DNA of 64,000 bases from Rhizobium leucaenae USDA 9039 (GCF_000426285.1 NZ_AUFB01000007.1:62001-126000); one strand, 5' to 3'. Shown: positions 34,925 through 44,721, numbered from the stretch's first letter. The notes: generated by a model from the sequence alone, not told the origin. Translations and numbers: made by a program.

Positions 34925-35671
34925 CTATTCCCGACGAGCGAAGAACCATGCGAGAATAGCCGGCATCGCCGCACTGTAATGATGCGCCGTAGGATCGGCC
35001 GAGCGAATGGCAATCGCGTCGTCGATCTCCTTTTCGTGGTCCACCAGCATGTGCGCGCGGATCCGCTCCAGCATCTCTTCTGCCGTCCAGGGAAAGCGGA
35101 AGACGCGGAACAAGGTCACGGAAAGGTTCGCATGCGTGGCGTAGTAGCCCGGCTCGGCGACGGCGTCAGCAAGGTCGAGCCCGGTTTCCTCCATGACTTC
35201 GCGCCGCATATTGCCCTCGATATCGCAGCGCCCGTCGACGATATCGCTTTCGTCCATCGAGCCTGCGGCACAATAGACCTGGCCGGGATTGGCGGTATGC
35301 TCAGCCATGCGGATGGCAATGATCGCGCCGTCCGAGGAGACGGCGACCGGAAAGGCGAAGACATGAAAGCCGCCGCTGCGTTCCTTTTGTTTGCGCCACC
35401 ATAGGAATGTGGAGAAGGACGTAACATACGCCTCGCCCTGCACAGCCTGCTCGCTGACCGACAAACTATGCTGAAAAATCATCCGCCCATCGTAAAGTGC
35501 CGGATTGGCGGCGATCTCCCTTTGCCAGTTTTCCTGCGCGGCTTCGGCATTGCTGAGGTGAAACGGGTGATCGCCGGGAATAACGGCGAGATCGATGTGG
35601 GCGACCGGAAATACGGTCTTTTCAGGCGGCCAGGCGGCCGCATCGTTTTGCACTTTGAAAGCGTGACTCAT
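34925..35671 (-). CDS. NUDIX hydrolase
   Basis: A 248-residue protein with the NUDIX helix REVMEETGLDL preceded by the glycine of CAAGSMDESD; the spacing inside the box is slightly longer than the consensus. The start at 35671 overlaps the stop of the upstream gene by 4 nt (ATGA), so it is co-translated with the phosphodiesterase-like protein. The substrate (a nucleoside diphosphate linked to another group) cannot be specified. Confidence 0.82.
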   Translation of the reverse strand: MSHAFKVQNDAAAWPPEKTVFPVAHIDLAVIPGDHPFHLSNAEAAQENWQREIAANPALYDGRMIFQHSLSVSEQAVQGEAYVTSFSTFLWWRKQKERSGGFHVFAFPVAVSSDGAIIAIRMAEHTANPGQVYCAAGSMDESDIVDGRCDIEGNMRREVMEETGLDLADAVAEPGYYATHANLSVTLFRVFRFPWTAEEMLERIRAHMLVDHEKEIDDAIAIRSADPTAHHYSAAMPAILAWFFARRE

Positions 35672-36780
35672 ATCAGATCCAATGTCATGACGACGGGGCA
35701 ATGATCGGAGGCTTTCGGCCTGTCCCAACCGGTGCGCGGATAACGTTCTACCTCTTGTCCGGGCGGAAATATGGTACGAAAAGGCTGACCTGAGCGGACG
35801 ACCTCAGGCAAACGGGCCGCATTGGTGCGCGCCAGGGCCGGAGACAGCCAGATATAGTCGAGCTGGCAAAGCCACTGCTCCTGCGGTCCGCGAGCGTGAT
35901 ACAATGTCCAGCGGTCCAACGCATCGCGCCGGCGCATGACATTTTCAACAAAACCGTCCTTGCTGAAGACATCGAGCGCGCTGGTCTTTTCATCCTGATG
36001 CTTGAAGCGATAACCGGTGTGACGCGTGCCGATGACATCGACGCGTTCCTGATAGTCGTTCATATCGCCGCAAATGGCGAAATTCTTCGTCGCCGTATGA
36101 CCGGCGCCAAAACGGTTCTCGATGATGCGCCGCACGGCGAGCGTCTCGGCACGGCGCACCGGCATGGTCGAATCGTGGCCATCGATGCCTTCCCGCGCCG
36201 GTCCCATCGATTTCAGATGCACCACATAGAGGGAAAGCGGCACGCCGCCGATGGTCAAATCAAGCTCAACGCAATCACGTTTGAAGACCTTGTCGTCCAG
36301 ATGAAGGCCAAGCGCTGCAAGTTCATCGTTGAAAAAGCCGAAATCGCGATAAGTCACCATGGCGTGACTTCTGATGTCCCTGAGCACGATCGGCTGTCCG
36401 TCACGCGTTTCTTCGCGCATCATCACGGCGACATCGATACCCCTGACATCATTGCCCTCGATCAGGAATTTCTGCCGGTAGCCATTGCCGACCATGCGAT
36501 AGAGATAGCCGTATTCAAAAGCCTGCAAGGCTGCCATGTTGTCGACTTCCTGCAGGCAAATGATGTCGGCATCCGCATCGGCGATCGCAAGCGCCGTCAT
36601 CTGCCTCGTATCATCGGTGGCGGCCACCACGCGCGCCGCTTCCAATTGCTGGTAGATGGCTTCGTTCTGCACGTCGAACAGCTTCAGCACGCGGTCCTGG
36701 CGCAACTGATTGCGGAAACCGGTGTAATCGAAGCGGGTCAGCAGGTTTTCGACGTTGAACGTGGCAAGGCGCAGGGACAT
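35668..36780 (-). CDS. Endonuclease/exonuclease/phosphatase family protein
   Basis: A 370-residue protein with the EEP metal-dependent hydrolase motifs: TFNVENL at the N-terminus, ICLQEVDN, VHLKSMG, CGDMNDY and SDHCPVVM at the C-terminus. The substrate may be DNA, a phosphoester or a lipid; there is no signal peptide, so it acts in the cytoplasm. It is coupled to the NUDIX gene by a 4-nt overlap. Confidence 0.85.
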   Translation of the reverse strand: MSLRLATFNVENLLTRFDYTGFRNQLRQDRVLKLFDVQNEAIYQQLEAARVVAATDDTRQMTALAIADADADIICLQEVDNMAALQAFEYGYLYRMVGNGYRQKFLIEGNDVRGIDVAVMMREETRDGQPIVLRDIRSHAMVTYRDFGFFNDELAALGLHLDDKVFKRDCVELDLTIGGVPLSLYVVHLKSMGPAREGIDGHDSTMPVRRAETLAVRRIIENRFGAGHTATKNFAICGDMNDYQERVDVIGTRHTGYRFKHQDEKTSALDVFSKDGFVENVMRRRDALDRWTLYHARGPQEQWLCQLDYIWLSPALARTNAARLPEVVRSGQPFRTIFPPGQEVERYPRTGWDRPKASDHCPVVMTLDLI

Positions 36781-36826
36781 CTGGCATTCCGATTTGTGGA
36801 TATGTGAGCCTTCTCGCTCACCCTAG

Positions 36827-37822
36827 CTAATTGGCCTTAGCCGTGACGGTCGATTTGAACTTGCCCATGAGATAGGGGCCGGAGAGAACCGGGGCGTATT
36901 TCGGCTCCTCACCCGGCGAAAGACAGGATGGCAGGCAAGCGATCTCGGCGAACCAGTTCGGCTGATGGAAAAACGCCAGTGACTGCCGTCGTTGCATGCC
37001 GCCTTCTTCCGGTGGCGGATTGACGACGCGGTGCACCGTCGAGACCCAGCGATCATTGGTCCAAAGCGCCATCAGGTCACCGATATTGATGATGAAGGCG
37101 CCGGGCACCGGAGGCACCGGCGTCCATTGGCCGTCCGGCGCAACGATCTCCAGTCCCTTGGAACCCGGCTGCGGCAGCAGGATCGTCAGGCTACCGTAAT
37201 CGGTGTGCGCTCCGGCGCGCAACTGGCCCGGCTGCGGCGCAATACGCTGCTCGGGATAATTCAGCGCCCTGAGTGCGCTAATCGGTGGGTCGACGTAGCT
37301 GTCGAAGAAGTGCTCGTCGAGACCGAGTGCGATGGCAAAGACGCGCATGATCCGCGCCGCCAGATCCTCCATCGATCGGTAATAAGGCTTCCATGCATCC
37401 GCAAAGCCTTCCGGGCCATCCGGCCAAATGGTGGCGGCATAGCAGAATCCGAGCGCTTCCGGGTCGGTCATCCCCGCCGGCACGGCCAGCGGTCCGCCGT
37501 TGAAACTTTCCTTGAGATCAGGCGGCGTGTCGACATTGCGCGATTTCGCCAGTGCTTCGGTGCCTGGGCCTAGGTAGCCATAGGGATAGCCGGCATAAGG
37601 CGCTTTCGCGCGTTGCTTGACGTCGGCGGGCCGATCAAAAAAAGCGTGTGTCTTGGCCCATATGGCTCCAATCACAGCCTCGTCGACGCCATGGTTGGCA
37701 ATCGCCAGAAAGCCCGTCGAACGGCAGATCTCGTCGACCTCGACACCAAGCCGCCTCTTCTCCCCTTCGCCGGCCGCCTCGAAGGCGCCGAGATCGAAAA
37801 TCGGGAAGTTTTGGTCGGACAT
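36827..37822 (-). CDS. 2-oxoglutarate/Fe(II)-dependent oxygenase (isopenicillin N synthase family)
   Basis: A 331-residue enzyme. The iron ligands His206, Asp208 (GAHTDYGSLT) and His264 (TVHRVVNPP) and the co-substrate-binding Arg279-x-Ser281 (RRQSLAFF) are all present, as is the N-terminal DIOX_N region with GFLAIANHGV. The start at 37822 has GGGAG upstream. It follows an ABC-transporter ATPase gene by 85 nt on the same strand, so it may act on the imported compound. Confidence 0.87.
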   Translation of the reverse strand: MSDQNFPIFDLGAFEAAGEGEKRRLGVEVDEICRSTGFLAIANHGVDEAVIGAIWAKTHAFFDRPADVKQRAKAPYAGYPYGYLGPGTEALAKSRNVDTPPDLKESFNGGPLAVPAGMTDPEALGFCYAATIWPDGPEGFADAWKPYYRSMEDLAARIMRVFAIALGLDEHFFDSYVDPPISALRALNYPEQRIAPQPGQLRAGAHTDYGSLTILLPQPGSKGLEIVAPDGQWTPVPPVPGAFIINIGDLMALWTNDRWVSTVHRVVNPPPEEGGMQRRQSLAFFHQPNWFAEIACLPSCLSPGEEPKYAPVLSGPYLMGKFKSTVTAKAN

Positions 37823-37907
37823 GGCGCGACTCCCATTCGTGACATCGGACAACTCAAGCACAGGTAAAAGCTGCCGACAACCGTATTGTCTTCTGTCACG
37901 ACGCCGA

Positions 37908-38938
37908 TCACAGCCGCCATGCTGAGCGAACAGCGACCGCATAGACATCGCCCGGTTTTATCGCCTCGCGGCTATGGGCTCTCAATATCTGACCATCCGG
38001 CAGCGATAGCCGCAACGCGTAGCGCTCGCCTTCGTAAAGCACGGATTCCACCCTGCAGGAGATGCCCTCGGCATCGGCGACGACGTCCTCGGGTCGAACG
38101 AGAACATCGGCGCGCGGGGTCTTATCCTGCTGCTCACTCCAAATCGCCTTCAGTGCCGGCCAATCGATAAGCCGCGGCTTACCATCCGGAATGGCGAGTG
38201 ATAGGATTGCACCCTGCCCCACCAATCCGCCGACCAGCCGGCCCTCCGGCCGCGCATAGATTTCCGCCGGCGCTGCGACCTGCAGCAACCGTCCCTCGGA
38301 CATGACGGCGACATCTGTCGCCAGCGCCATCGCCTCGCTCTGATCATGGGTGACATAGACCATGGTGGCGCCCGAGCGCTGATGGAATTCGCGGAAGGTC
38401 TCCTCCATCTCCTTCTTGAGATGACGATCGAGATTGGCAAGCGGCTCGTCCAGCAGCACGACATCGGGCGATGTCACCAGGCAGCGCGCCAGCGCCACAC
38501 GCTGACGCTGGCCGCCGGAAAGATCCGCGGGCCGCCGTTCGCATAGTCTTCCAGCCATACGGTCGACAAAGCCTCGCGCACCTTCCGACGATAGCGCTCG
38601 CCGGAAATGCCCCGCACTTTCAGCGGATAGCCGACATTGTCGGCAACGTTCATATGCGGCCACAGCGCGTAGGATTGGAACACCATCGCCATGTTGCGCC
38701 GCTCCGGCGGCAACATGTTCGCGGCATCGGCAAGTAGGCGTTCGCCCAAATAAATCGAACCATCCGTCGGCTGCTCGAAGCCGGCGATCATTCTCAGCAC
38801 CGTCGTCTTGCCGCAGCCGGAGGGGCCGAGCAGTGCCAGAAAACCACCTTCGCGGACCTCCAGCGACAGCGCCTTGACCGCCGGGCGGCCGCCTGTGCCA
38901 AAATCCTTGCTGACGTGATTGAGGATCAGCTTCGCCAT
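37908..38938 (-). pseudogene. FbpC-type ABC transporter ATP-binding protein gene with a frameshift
   Basis: Two overlapping minus-strand frames cover one ATPase. The first gives LLGPSGCGKTTVLRM (Walker A) and the Q-loop MVFQSYALWPHMNV. The second gives RRPADLSGGQRQRVALARCL (signature), DVVLLDEPLANLD (Walker B) and a TOBE-like C-terminus. One base is missing near 38537-38540, between YAN and RRPADLSGG. Repaired, the protein would be about 343 residues, the normal length. The gene is either newly inactivated or a sequence error; its neighbours are intact. Confidence 0.82.
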
Positions 38939-40641
38939 GGCACCACCCCCTTCGGCAGGCGTTTGGCCAAGATTTCCAGCAGCAGCATCATGGTGACCAC
39001 CATGGCGATGACGATGACGGACATGGCGGAGGCGAGATCGGCGCTGCCGCCATCATCGAGATTGTAGATGACGACGCCTAGCGTCTGAGTGCCCGCCGAC
39101 CAGAGCAAGGCGGAAACGGTGAGCTCGTTGCAGGCGATGAGAAAAACCAGGATCACCGAAGCGCCCGCTGCCGGTGCGATCAACGGTACGATGATATCGG
39201 CCAGACGGCGGACGAAGCCGGCGCCCGAGAGGCGCGCTGCCTCCTCCAGCGCCGGATCGAGCTGCAGAAAGGCGCTCATCACCGGCTTGAGGCTGACGGC
39301 GAAATAGGCCGAGAAATAGGCGAGCAGAATGATCCAGATCGTGCCGTAAAGCGTGATGTTGAGAACCGGCAACGGCGCGGCGAAAACCAGGATGAAGCAG
39401 ACGGCGACGATGATTCCCGGCAGCGAATAGGGAATCTCGATCAGCGCACCGACGATCCGGCTCAGCATATCCTTGCGCCGCGTCAGGGAGTAGGCCGCCA
39501 GCACAGTCACCGCAAGGAGACCAAGCGCCGTCATGCTGGAAAGGAACAAGGAATTGGAGAAAGCGACGCGCGTCACCGCCTGCCGAAACAGGATTTCGGT
39601 GAAGGCATGCAACGATGCCGTCTTGAAGGTCAGCGGCACGCCATAGGCCGGTACCAGCGCGCCGGCGACCAGCGCGAAGAACGGCGCAACCAGCATGATA
39701 AACAGGATCGCCCAAAGCAGCGGCACGGCCGCAAGACGCCAACGGCCGAGCGCGAACGCTGCTGAGGCACCCGAAAGGCCGATAACCCGATAATCCCGCC
39801 CTTTCAGCGCCTTGCCCTGTACAGCAAGCCCGGCAACCGAAATCACTGCGATCATCGTCGACAGCAGAGCGATGTCGCCGAAGGTGCGGGGGCCGAAACT
39901 GGAGAATTTGGTGAAGATCAGGGTCGACAAGGTGAAGATCGAAGCGGGAATGCCGAGGATCGCCGGGATACCGAAATTGCCGATCGAAGAGACGAAGGCG
40001 ATGGCAGCGCCAGCGATGACACCGGGCAGTGACAGCGGCAGAATGATGTCGCGGAATACACGAAATCCGGAAGCGCCCGACAGCCTGGCCGCCTCGACGC
40101 CGTCACGCGGCAGCGCCATAAGGCCAGCCCGGAGCGCGAGATAGACCAGCGGCGCGTGCTGCACGCCATAAAGCAGCGCAATGCCGCCGACGGAATAAAG
40201 CGGCTGCGGCGAGCCAAGCGGCGGTGCAATATGCAGCGCCTTTAACAAGGGGCTGGATGGGCCGGACATCTGCACCCAGGCGAGCGCCGTCACCTGCGGC
40301 GGGATCATCATCGGCAGGACGAAAAGAAAACCGAGCGGCCCCCTGCCGGGAATGTCGGTCAATGTCAGCAGGAAGGCAAAGAGACAGCCGAGCAGCACGG
40401 AAATGACCGTACCGAACACCGCGGTCTCGATCGTATACCAGGCCGAGCGCCAAAGAGCGGGATCGGTGATCAGTTCATAGGCCCCGCCGTGCAGCAGCGC
40501 CTCGATGCCGACCTCCACCAGCCGCGCCAGTGGCAGCGCGCTCAAGAGCATCACGATGACAACAACAAAAGGAAACAGCCAGGTTGGCTGGCTGTTTCCC
40601 TTACGCACATATCCGTACATCGACCGTCCAGATTGGATCAC
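38926..40641 (-). CDS. FbpB/SfuB-type ABC transporter permease, two-domain
   Basis: A 571-residue permease with about 12 hydrophobic segments and two EAA loops (GVEAARLSGASGFRVFRDI and LEEAARLSGAGFVRRLADI), which is the duplicated permease of ferric-ion or 2-aminoethylphosphonate-type importers. A GTG start at 40641 overlaps the binding-protein stop (GTGA); ATG at 40620 is an alternative. Its end overlaps the ATPase start by 13 nt. A strong hairpin lies in codons 15-25 (see the separate entry). Confidence 0.88.
   Translation of the reverse strand: MIQSGRSMYGYVRKGNSQPTWLFPFVVVIVMLLSALPLARLVEVGIEALLHGGAYELITDPALWRSAWYTIETAVFGTVISVLLGCLFAFLLTLTDIPGRGPLGFLFVLPMMIPPQVTALAWVQMSGPSSPLLKALHIAPPLGSPQPLYSVGGIALLYGVQHAPLVYLALRAGLMALPRDGVEAARLSGASGFRVFRDIILPLSLPGVIAGAAIAFVSSIGNFGIPAILGIPASIFTLSTLIFTKFSSFGPRTFGDIALLSTMIAVISVAGLAVQGKALKGRDYRVIGLSGASAAFALGRWRLAAVPLLWAILFIMLVAPFFALVAGALVPAYGVPLTFKTASLHAFTEILFRQAVTRVAFSNSLFLSSMTALGLLAVTVLAAYSLTRRKDMLSRIVGALIEIPYSLPGIIVAVCFILVFAAPLPVLNITLYGTIWIILLAYFSAYFAVSLKPVMSAFLQLDPALEEAARLSGAGFVRRLADIIVPLIAPAAGASVILVFLIACNELTVSALLWSAGTQTLGVVIYNLDDGGSADLASAMSVIVIAMVVTMMLLLEILAKRLPKGVVPWRS
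40570..40598 (-). terminator. Terminator-like hairpin inside the permease 5' coding region
   Basis: On the minus strand, GGAAACAGCCA and TGGCTGTTTCC form a perfect 11-bp stem with a 7-nt loop, followed at once by TTTTGTTGTTG. It lies about 40 nt after the binding-protein stop codon, inside the start of the permease gene. It could end part of the transcripts after the binding-protein gene and so favour that protein. Confidence 0.55.
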
Positions 40642-41618
40642 TTCGATCCGTAATAGGAAGAGAAGGTCTTCAGATCCTGGTCGGTGTTCTTCAGAGCTTC
40701 GGCGGCATTCAACGGCAAAACCTTGATACTGTCACGTGCCGGGAAACCGGCAGGCAGCGACATGCCGTTGCGGGCGGGGATATAGCCGAGCTTCAGGAAG
40801 CCTTGCTGCCCCTTTTCCGACAGCACGTAATCGACGAACTTCTTGGCGGCGTCGACATGCTTGGCACTGGCGAGGATGCCGACCGGCTCGGTCACGGCCG
40901 AAACACCTTCGGTCGGGAAAACGAATTCCAGCGGCGCACCCTTGGCCTTTTCGCGGATCGGCATGTAGTCGACGACCATGCCGTAGGCCTTTTCGCCGGA
41001 AGCAACGGCCTTGAGCACCGCGCCATTGCCGCCGGAAGCGATTGCGCCGTTCGCGGCAAGGTTCTTGTAGTAATCCCAGCCGAGGCTGCCGACGCCGGCA
41101 AGCGTCTGCGCATGAATGAGAGCCGCACCCGAAGCGAGCGGGCTCGGCATGGCTACGAGACCCTTGGCTTCCGGCTTGGCCAGATCCTGCCAGCTCGTCG
41201 GCTTCATCGAGGCGGCAGTGTTGTAAACGATGCCGGTCGTGATCAGCTTGGTGGAATAATAGTAGCCGCCCGCATCGTAGAGCGACGAATCGTAATTTGC
41301 AGCTTCGGGCGACTTATAGGCGAGCAGCTTGCCGGCTTCCTTCAGCCGCTCCAGCGTCACCGTATCGGCGATCAGGAGCACGTCGGCGACCGGAGCGCCG
41401 GCCTGGATTTCCGCCTGCAGCTTGGCAATGATCTGCGGGGTACCGTCGCGCACCCAATCGACCTTGATGCCGGGATTGGCAGCCATGAAGCCATCGACGG
41501 TTGCCTGCGCATCCTCGTTCGGCTGGCTGGTGTAGAGGACGAGGTCGGCGGCCGCAGCCGAGCCGGAGAAAAGGGCGACGGCCAGCATGCCGGCGAGAGC
41601 GGAAACAAACGTCTTCAT
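40638..41618 (-). CDS. Iron(III)/phosphonate-type ABC transporter binding protein
   Basis: A 326-residue secreted protein. The start at 41618 has GAGG upstream and gives the signal peptide MKTFVSALAGMLAVALFSGS, ending AAAA. The mature domain (VLYTSQPNEDAQATVDGFMA, LLIADTVTLERLKEAGKL, GIVYNTAA) is of the FbpA/AfuA/PhnS type, which binds ferric ion or organophosphonates. The iron-binding paired tyrosines expected in FbpA are not obvious (a DAGGYYYSTK stretch is present), so the substrate is left open. Confidence 0.85.
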   Translation of the reverse strand: MKTFVSALAGMLAVALFSGSAAAADLVLYTSQPNEDAQATVDGFMAANPGIKVDWVRDGTPQIIAKLQAEIQAGAPVADVLLIADTVTLERLKEAGKLLAYKSPEAANYDSSLYDAGGYYYSTKLITTGIVYNTAASMKPTSWQDLAKPEAKGLVAMPSPLASGAALIHAQTLAGVGSLGWDYYKNLAANGAIASGGNGAVLKAVASGEKAYGMVVDYMPIREKAKGAPLEFVFPTEGVSAVTEPVGILASAKHVDAAKKFVDYVLSEKGQQGFLKLGYIPARNGMSLPAGFPARDSIKVLPLNAAEALKNTDQDLKTFSSYYGSK

Positions 41619-41792
41619 GAAGCGTCCTCGGCTGGGTGATGAGAAGGGTTCCTTAGCGAGGGTGGTTAACATGATTGTGACAATCCGCAATCGTGAACCG
41701 AACCGTTCATACTATCATTCGACCTTGACCATAAGCGCCCTGCACTATCTGCTAGCGCGCGAGTTTCAGCTACGATTTTTGGAGGATAATCT

Positions 41793-42851
41793 ATGGAATA
41801 CCGTCTGCTTGGCCGCTCCGGCCTCAAAGTTTCCACCATCACCATGGGCACCATGACCTTCGGCGGCGTCGGCTGGGCGAAGACCGTCGGCGATCTCGGC
41901 GTCGGCGAGGCGAAGCGGCTTGTCGATATGTGCCTCGATGCCGGCGTCAACCTGATCGACACAGCCGATGTCTACTCTCAAGGGGCTTCCGAAGAAATCC
42001 TCGGCGAGATCATCGGTGGCCCACGCAAGAACGGCGTCTTGATCGCCACCAAGGCCCGTTTCCCGATGGGTCCGGGCGTCAACGATGCCGGCTCCTCGCG
42101 CCAGCATCTGATCCAGGCCTGCGAAGCCAGCCTGAAGCGGATGAAGACCGACGTCATCGATCTCTATCAGTTGCATGAATGGGACGGCCAGACGCCGCTC
42201 GAAGAAACGATGGAGGCGCTCGATACGCTCGTCCGTCAGGGCAAGGTGCGTTACATCGGCTGCTCGAATTTTTCCGGCTGGCACATCATGAAGGCGCTGG
42301 GGGTCAGCGAGCGCGACAAGCGCGAGCGTTTCGTCAGCCAGCAGATCCACTACACGCTGGAAGCGCGTGACGCCGAATACGAGCTGCTGCCGGTCAGCAT
42401 CGATCAAGGGCTCGGCGTCCTTGTCTGGAGCCCGATCGCCGGCGGCCTCCTCTCCGGCAAGCATCGCCGCAACCAGGCGACACCGGAGGGTACGCGCCAG
42501 TTCGCCGGCTGGACCGAACCGCCAATCCGCGACGAAAACCGCCTGTGGAACATCGTCGATACGCTGGTGGAGATCGCCGACGGTCGCGGCGTCTCGGCCG
42601 CACAGGTGGCACTGGCCTGGCTGATCGGCCGCAAGGGTGTCACATCCGTCATCATCGGCGGGCGCACGGACGCGCAATTCAAGGACAATCTCGCCAGCGC
42701 CGAGCTGAAGCTGACCGAAGAAGAGCGCAAGCGCCTCGACGACGTCAGCCTGCCGCCTCTGCTCTATCCCTACTGGCACCAACGCAATACGGCAAGCGAC
42801 CGGCTCAGCGAGGCCGACCTTTCACTGATTGCGCCTCATTTGGCGAAGTGA
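41793..42851 (+). CDS. Aldo/keto reductase
   Basis: A 352-residue NADPH-dependent oxidoreductase of the YajO/Tas-like aldo/keto reductase branch. The catalytic tetrad is Asp56, Tyr61, Lys87 and His128 (DTADVYSQG, LIATKARF, LYQLHEWDG). The C-terminal cofactor region GVTSVIIGGRTDAQ is intact. GGAGGATAATCT precedes the ATG. It reduces aldehydes or ketones of unknown identity. Confidence 0.9.
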   Translation: MEYRLLGRSGLKVSTITMGTMTFGGVGWAKTVGDLGVGEAKRLVDMCLDAGVNLIDTADVYSQGASEEILGEIIGGPRKNGVLIATKARFPMGPGVNDAGSSRQHLIQACEASLKRMKTDVIDLYQLHEWDGQTPLEETMEALDTLVRQGKVRYIGCSNFSGWHIMKALGVSERDKRERFVSQQIHYTLEARDAEYELLPVSIDQGLGVLVWSPIAGGLLSGKHRRNQATPEGTRQFAGWTEPPIRDENRLWNIVDTLVEIADGRGVSAAQVALAWLIGRKGVTSVIIGGRTDAQFKDNLASAELKLTEEERKRLDDVSLPPLLYPYWHQRNTASDRLSEADLSLIAPHLAK

Positions 42852-42859
42852 GGAAAATA

Positions 42860-43052
42860 AAACACCTTCTCTCCCGCGGAGAGAAGGTGGGCTGGAGCCA
42901 TTGCGTGAAACGAAATCGCGAGAGGTCGGATGAGGGGGGCACCTCGCATCGCGGGGTGAGTCTTGAGCGGCGAGCGAAAGACATCCCTTACGGTGCAACG
43001 CCCCCTCAACCCGAGCTTCGCTCGACCTTCTCTCCGCTGGGGAGAAGGTAAA
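42860..43052. repeat. Rhizobial intergenic mosaic-type repeat
   Basis: Two related hairpins with CTTCTC/GAGAAG stems lie at the ends (42864-42888 and 43025-43049), separated by GC-rich sequence with TCGCGAG and GCATCGCGG motifs. The terminal hairpin also occurs at 59746-59772. This architecture matches the RIME-like palindromic elements found between genes in Rhizobium. It lies between two convergent genes and could end transcription from either side. Confidence 0.65.
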
Positions 43053-43066
43053 AATTGAAGTAAAGA

Positions 43067-44296
43067 CTAAGCCGCCATCGCTTCGATCTCGCTTGCAATC
43101 AGCTTGCCGAGCCGCGAGATGCCTTCATCGATCATCTGGTCGTTGGCGCAGGAAAAGCTGACGCGGAAGGTGTTCGGGCCGGAGCCGTCGGCAAAGAAGG
43201 CCTGTCCCGGCACGAAGGCGACTTTCGCGGTCTCCAGCGATTTTGCCAGCAGCTTGGCGCCGTCCATACCCTTCGGCAGAGTGATCCAGACGAACATGCC
43301 ACCCTGGGGTTTCGTCCAGCTCGTACCCTCAGGCATGTATTTCGCAAGTGCCGCCAGCATGCAATCGCGGCGGTGGCTGTAGGTCTTGCGGACCTTCGCG
43401 ACCTGCGCATCGAAGCCGCGCTCGGCGACCTGATGGATGGCGATCTGGTTGATGGTCGAGGAGTGCAGATCGGCCGCCTGCTTCATCAGGACCAATTTGC
43501 GAATGACCGGCGCGTTGGCAACGACGAAACCAACGCGAAGACCCGGCGCTAAGGTCTTGGAAAAACTGCCGCAATAGATCGTCCGCGTATCGTTGATATT
43601 GCCTTTGCGGGCAATTTCCAGCGCCAGGATCGGCGGTATCGCCTCGCCGTCATAGCGCAGGGACTGATAGGCGGCATCTTCGATAATGGCGATATCCATC
43701 TCGTCGGCGAGATCGATCAGCTGTTCCCGGGAAGCGAGATCGACGGTTTCGCCGGTTGGATTGGCGAAATCGGCGGAGAGATAGGCGAACTTCACCTTGC
43801 CACCCGCCTGCTCGGCCGCAGCGCGGTAGGAGGCCGGCGTGCGGTTGCCGTTCGGGGTGAGCTGATCATAGGTCGGCTCGTAGGCATTGAAGGCCTGAAG
43901 CGCACCAAGATAGGTCGGCGCGGTGACGAGTGCCGTATCCTTCGGCGACAGGAAAAGCTTGCCGAGATAATCGAGACCCTGTTGCGAACCGGAAACGATG
44001 AAGACGTTTTCGAGCTCGCAGGGAACGCCAAGCGCAACCATCTGGCTGACCAGCCATTCGCGCAGCGGCTTGTAGCCTTCGCTGACCGAATATTGCAGCG
44101 CTGCGTTGACGGCCGGACCCGAAAAGATGTCCGCATAAGCCTGCTTGAATTCCTGATCCGGAAACAATGCCGGATCAGGAATGCCGCCCGCGAACGAGAT
44201 GATATCCGGACGCTCCAGCAGCTTCAACAGTTCGCGGATTTCGGAGGCGCGCATACGGCTCGAACGCGTCGCAAAGATATTTTCCCAATTCAACAT
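43067..44296 (-). CDS. Class I/II PLP-dependent aminotransferase
   Basis: A 409-residue enzyme of the MocR/2-aminoadipate aminotransferase-like branch. The Schiff-base lysine is Lys247 in GSFSKTLAPGLRVGF; NPTGETVD and DAAYQSLRYDG bind the cofactor. The start at 44296 (MLNWENIFATRSSRM) has GAGG upstream. The substrates are probably a 2-oxo acid and an amino acid; more cannot be said. It has no helix-turn-helix domain, unlike MocR regulators. Confidence 0.87.
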   Translation of the reverse strand: MLNWENIFATRSSRMRASEIRELLKLLERPDIISFAGGIPDPALFPDQEFKQAYADIFSGPAVNAALQYSVSEGYKPLREWLVSQMVALGVPCELENVFIVSGSQQGLDYLGKLFLSPKDTALVTAPTYLGALQAFNAYEPTYDQLTPNGNRTPASYRAAAEQAGGKVKFAYLSADFANPTGETVDLASREQLIDLADEMDIAIIEDAAYQSLRYDGEAIPPILALEIARKGNINDTRTIYCGSFSKTLAPGLRVGFVVANAPVIRKLVLMKQAADLHSSTINQIAIHQVAERGFDAQVAKVRKTYSHRRDCMLAALAKYMPEGTSWTKPQGGMFVWITLPKGMDGAKLLAKSLETAKVAFVPGQAFFADGSGPNTFRVSFSCANDQMIDEGISRLGKLIASEIEAMAA

Positions 44297-44473
44297 GGGG
44301 TTTCCTCGTAATTTTTGGTCTTTGCACCACAAGATCACGCAACAAAAGATAAGTCAATAATGCTGACCTATTTTGTTTGTGACGGTGACAAACAATTCCT
44401 CAAGTTGGTGTGTCGGCCAAAGCGCAGAAATTCTCCGTCCCACAGGACCTACACATCTCTCCATTCAGATGTT

Positions 44474-44513
44474 ATTCTTACACTATATGCATCGATGGGA
44501 AAAACGTAAGAAT
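44474..44513. promoter_or_regulatory. Putative VapB operator
   Basis: ATTCTTAC and GTAAGAAT form a perfect 8-bp inverted repeat with a 24-nt spacer. The right arm overlaps the antitoxin start codon and the spacer contains a TATATG block suited to a -10 element. This is the expected place for autorepression by a VapBC complex. Confidence 0.55.
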
Positions 44514-44721
44514 GGCCACTGCGACACTTTCCTCAAAATTTCAGATATCGATCCCGAAAGAAGTTCGCGATCAGCAGCACTGGAGCGCGGGCCAGGAGTT
44601 CGTATTCATCCCGAAAGGTAAAGGCGTGCTGCTCATTCCCGTTCCGACATTAGAAGACCTCAAAGGCATGGCGCGCGACGCGAATCCTGAGAACTACCGT
44701 GACCGAGACGACCGTTTCTGA
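44512..44721 (+). CDS. VapB-type antitoxin (AbrB/MazE fold)
   Basis: A 69-residue protein beginning MATATLSSKFQISIPKEVRD, the swapped-hairpin DNA-binding motif of AbrB/MazE/VapB antitoxins, followed by a C-terminal toxin-binding tail. A longer reading frame upstream has no supporting start signal. Its stop overlaps the toxin start by 1 nt (TGATG). Confidence 0.85.
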   Translation: MATATLSSKFQISIPKEVRDQQHWSAGQEFVFIPKGKGVLLIPVPTLEDLKGMARDANPENYRDRDDRF

